In this document: positions 5,985 to 8,136 of the stretch, in pieces
Layout: every line of letters starts with the position of its first letter
Position numbering within the stretch: the first letter of the stretch is position 1
DNA from: an uncultured bacterium
GTDB lineage: Bacteria > Armatimonadota > UBA5829 > DSUL01
Direction: 5' to 3'
Length of the DNA stretch: 8,136 bases
NCBI GenBank assembly: GCA_937967775.1
Contig: CALCJH010000092.1
Coordinates: forward strand, 1-8,136
Program-made: the position numbers and the translations under genes
Notes under the pieces: model-generated
The model's input: only the letters and a program-made list of their open reading frames with translations
Told to the model about the DNA's origin: nothing
Databases searched by the model: none

Positions 5985-7931
5985 ATGAGCGTCGCGTCCC
6001 CTTCCGATTCCTGTCCGGCCGAGCCGGGCAGCCGCGCGGGTATCCGGGCGAGGGCGTTCGTCGTTGGCTTGCTTCTTATCCCTCTGGCCGGGCGCTGGAT
6101 CTTCGAAGCGGAGATCGTCCGTTACACATTCCCCACGTGGGCGGCTCCGTTCTACCACGCAGTCTTCATTCTGTTCCTTTTAGCCCTCGCGACAGGGTTG
6201 GCGAATAGAGTTCTCCAGCGCACGGTGCTCACGAGTCTGGAGCTTCTGTGCGTCTATGTGATGGTCTCCGTGGCGTCGGCCATTATGTCCACGGATATGC
6301 TGGGGATCCTTATCACCATCATGGGGTTCCCGGCCCGCTTCGCCAGTCCAGAGAATCGCTGGGACGAGTTGTTCCGCGGGAACCTGCCGGAGTGGCTGAT
6401 GGTGAGGGATCAGAAGGCCCTCACCGGGTTCTACGAGGGGGGCGAAAGTTTATTCCAGCCGGAAGTGGTGCAGGTCTGGCTTACGCCGTCTCTGTGGTGG
6501 ATGCTTTACGCGGCCGCTCTCTTCCTGGTATATGCCTGCCTTGCCAATCTGCTTCGGAAGCAGTGGGCAGATGCCGAGCGCCTGACTTTTCCCATCGTGC
6601 AGTTGCCCCTGGCGATGGTGGAAAATCCCCGGCGGTTTTTCACGCACCGTCTGATGTGGATCGGGTTCGCGATCGCCGGCGGGATCACACTGATGAACGG
6701 TCTGCACACGCTTATCCCGGCAGTGCCAGAGATCCCCATCAAACGGCGTCCCTTTGACATTTTCACCGTGCCCCCATGGAATGCGGTGCCCCGGGTCAGC
6801 GTTTCGTTCTATTTCTTCGCTATCACGCTGGGGTTCCTGATGCCTCTGGACCTGTCGTTTTCCATCTGGGGGTTCTTCTTTCTCTATCTGGCACAGCGCA
6901 TTGCAAGCGCGGCTGTGGGCCTGGATTACTTCGAGCAGTTCAAGCCAGGGGATCAGGCGTTCGGCGCGTTTATGGCGATCGGGGTGTTTGCTCTCTGGGG
7001 AGGCAGAGGGCACCTGCTCCGGGCGCTTCGCTGCGCCGCGGGGCGCGCGGAGCGCGGCTACGATTCCGGCGAGGCAATGAGTTACCGCGCCACTTTTCTG
7101 TTGTTGACAGGATCCCTCATCTTTATGTTCGGCTTTATGGTGGCGGCTGGGATGACGCCCCTCATCGCTGCCCTTTCGCTGGTCATACTGATGGCGCTCG
7201 GCATCATCATCACACGGATCCGCGCGGAGTTGGGGTTCCCGGTGCACGATCTGCACGGAATGGGTCCTCACGATGTGCTGACGCGGCTGATCGGTCCGGA
7301 GAACATCCCGAAACCGTCGCTTGGCGCGCTCTCTCTGTTCTACTGGCAGGACAGGGTGTTCCGTAGCCATCCGATGCCGCATCAACTGGAAGCGCTCCGC
7401 CTCGCCGGGGATCCGGGAAAAGCGCGCAGGGAGATGATGCGCGCGGTGCTGCTGGCGGGACTGGTGGGGATCCCGGTGGCGTTTCTGGTATACCTCTGGG
7501 GATTCTACGAGCTGGGGGCTGCTACCGCCCGCGTGAAGGAGTGGGGCACCGGCTACGGTTGGGAGACCTTTCCGCGTCTGCAGGGATGGCTGACAGACCC
7601 GGCCGCCGCGGCGCACGGCAGGCTTTCAATGGTTGCTTTGGGGGTATTGATCGCCGCTTCGCTGTCTGTGGCGCGCAGCCGGATCATGGGATTTCCACTC
7701 CATCCGCTGGGTTTCGCGGTGGCATCGAGTTGGGGCGTCTGGCACCTGTGGATGCCCATATTCATCGGCAGCCTGTGCAAGGCGGTGGTATTGAAAACCG
7801 GCGGACTGAAGCTCTACCGGAACGCCACCATGTTCTTTTTCGGCCTGATGCTGGGAGAATTTGTCGTTGGTTGTGGCTGGACTCTTTTCGGAATCGCTTT
7901 TGGCGTCAGGGCGTATGATTTCTGGCCCTGA
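5985..7931 (+). CDS. Large polytopic membrane protein, DUF6785/DUF6784-like (transporter-like, function unknown)
   Basis: A 648-residue protein with about 13-15 predicted membrane segments by eye: about 23-39, 54-72, 84-114, 168-189, 222-243, 271-287, 289-310, 323-340, 367-388, 391-410, 486-507, 545-563, 572-605 (probably two) and 613-638. Conserved-looking soluble or re-entrant parts are KQWADAERLTFPIVQLPLAM (192-211), RAELGFPVHDLHGMGP (413-428), FPLHPLGFAVASSW (570-583) and KTGGLKLYRNA (604-614). This order matches, from memory, the DUF6785 and DUF6784 family of Planctomycetota, Verrucomicrobiota and Armatimonadota, which is distantly reminiscent of OPT oligopeptide transporters. A small-molecule or peptide transport role is inference. 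The ATG at 5985 has only a short AGGG (5977-5980) close upstream. It precedes the first membrane segment by about 22 residues, with no cleavable signal peptide. The divergent UroD-like gene suggests shared control. A gap of 45 bp separates it from the next gene. Confidence 0.75.
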   Translation: MSVASPSDSCPAEPGSRAGIRARAFVVGLLLIPLAGRWIFEAEIVRYTFPTWAAPFYHAVFILFLLALATGLANRVLQRTVLTSLELLCVYVMVSVASAIMSTDMLGILITIMGFPARFASPENRWDELFRGNLPEWLMVRDQKALTGFYEGGESLFQPEVVQVWLTPSLWWMLYAAALFLVYACLANLLRKQWADAERLTFPIVQLPLAMVENPRRFFTHRLMWIGFAIAGGITLMNGLHTLIPAVPEIPIKRRPFDIFTVPPWNAVPRVSVSFYFFAITLGFLMPLDLSFSIWGFFFLYLAQRIASAAVGLDYFEQFKPGDQAFGAFMAIGVFALWGGRGHLLRALRCAAGRAERGYDSGEAMSYRATFLLLTGSLIFMFGFMVAAGMTPLIAALSLVILMALGIIITRIRAELGFPVHDLHGMGPHDVLTRLIGPENIPKPSLGALSLFYWQDRVFRSHPMPHQLEALRLAGDPGKARREMMRAVLLAGLVGIPVAFLVYLWGFYELGAATARVKEWGTGYGWETFPRLQGWLTDPAAAAHGRLSMVALGVLIAASLSVARSRIMGFPLHPLGFAVASSWGVWHLWMPIFIGSLCKAVVLKTGGLKLYRNATMFFFGLMLGEFVVGCGWTLFGIAFGVRAYDFWP

Positions 7932-7976
7932 GGGCGCTCAATCTGCGGCTGCCGGGCGCAGAGAAAGGGACGCGAC

Positions 7977-8136
7977 GTGCAACTGAAGCTTCTGGACAAC
8001 GGGAACGAGAAATCGCCGAAGCGCCGGCGGTCCCGGTCTGAAAGGACACTGCCCTACAGCGACATAGACCTGTCCCGCTGGCAGGACTATGCGGATGTCT
8101 CGACGGACTCGCTGTGGATCATCCCGTCGCGCAGCC
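7977..8136 (+). CDS. Probable site-specific DNA methyltransferase, N-terminal fragment (3' end outside window)
   Basis: The frame starts at GTG 7977, preceded by AAAGGGA (7964-7970) at 6 nt, and stays open for 53 codons to the window edge. After a basic start rich in Lys/Arg (residues 12-23) comes Y27-SDIDLSRWQDYADVSTDSLWI48. This resembles the N-terminal motif of a family of DNA (N4/N6) methyltransferases, D-x-D-x-SRW-x-x-Y-x-D-x-x-TDSLW, which goes on to the DPFLGSGTT AdoMet loop. That loop and the catalytic (D/N/S)PPY box lie outside the window, so the call rests on this one motif and on memory of the family. The gene begins 45 bp after the membrane-protein gene on the same strand and could be read through from it, but the two have no obvious shared role. 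Confidence 0.55.
   Translation, partial: MQLKLLDNGNEKSPKRRRSRSERTLPYSDIDLSRWQDYADVSTDSLWIIPSRS

Noticed and set aside
6450..7616. Minus-strand open frame of 388 codons across the membrane-protein gene
   Set aside because: The product is rich in His, Arg, Gln and Glu, the usual reverse-complement image of a hydrophobic membrane protein. No domain or ribosome site is seen.

Overview
This is a GC-rich (by eye about 60 %), densely coded bacterial segment with five complete plus-strand genes, one minus-strand gene and a partial gene at each edge. I see no RNA genes, insertion sequences, CRISPR arrays or phage genes. The gene mix is a DUF1680/GH127 glycosidase, a DUF2961/GH172 glycosidase, a uroporphyrinogen-decarboxylase-family paralogue, a large multi-pass protein of the DUF6785 type, and a PAS sensor with an RsbW-like ATPase. 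This mix recalls environmental Armatimonadota, and less closely Planctomycetota or related glycan-degrading lineages. That placement is inference from family content only, as there is no marker gene in the window.

Left part (1-2790): the window opens inside a GH127-type glycoside hydrolase that keeps its catalytic Cys-Cys pair. A two-CBS-domain protein follows 36 bp later and ends at a clear intrinsic terminator (1469-1499). After a gap with a small palindrome comes a GH172/DUF2961 enzyme, closed by a second strong terminator (2752-2788). GH127 and GH172 both act on furanosides (arabinofuranosides, fructofuranosides), so this part looks like plant- or microbe-polysaccharide scavenging, although the two enzymes lie in separate transcription units.

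Middle part (2912-4774): a tight two-gene unit. The first gene is a membrane sensor (KdpD-like DUF4118 membrane domain, PAS domain, ATPase domain of the anti-sigma-kinase type, no phosphoacceptor-histidine domain). Its stop codon is followed with no gap by a small GNAT acetyltransferase that closely resembles aminoglycoside 6'-N-acetyltransferases, AAC(6')-I.

Right part (4781-8136): a UroD-superfamily protein that lacks the usual HemE hallmarks is transcribed leftward, converging on the acetyltransferase with only 6 bp between the stops. It is divergent, across a 103-bp region with nested inverted repeats, from a 648-residue polytopic membrane protein. The window ends in the first 53 codons of what is probably a site-specific DNA methyltransferase.

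No single system can be declared new from this sequence alone. The loci most worth a second look are the sensor/acetyltransferase pair and the divergent UroD-like/membrane-protein pair.
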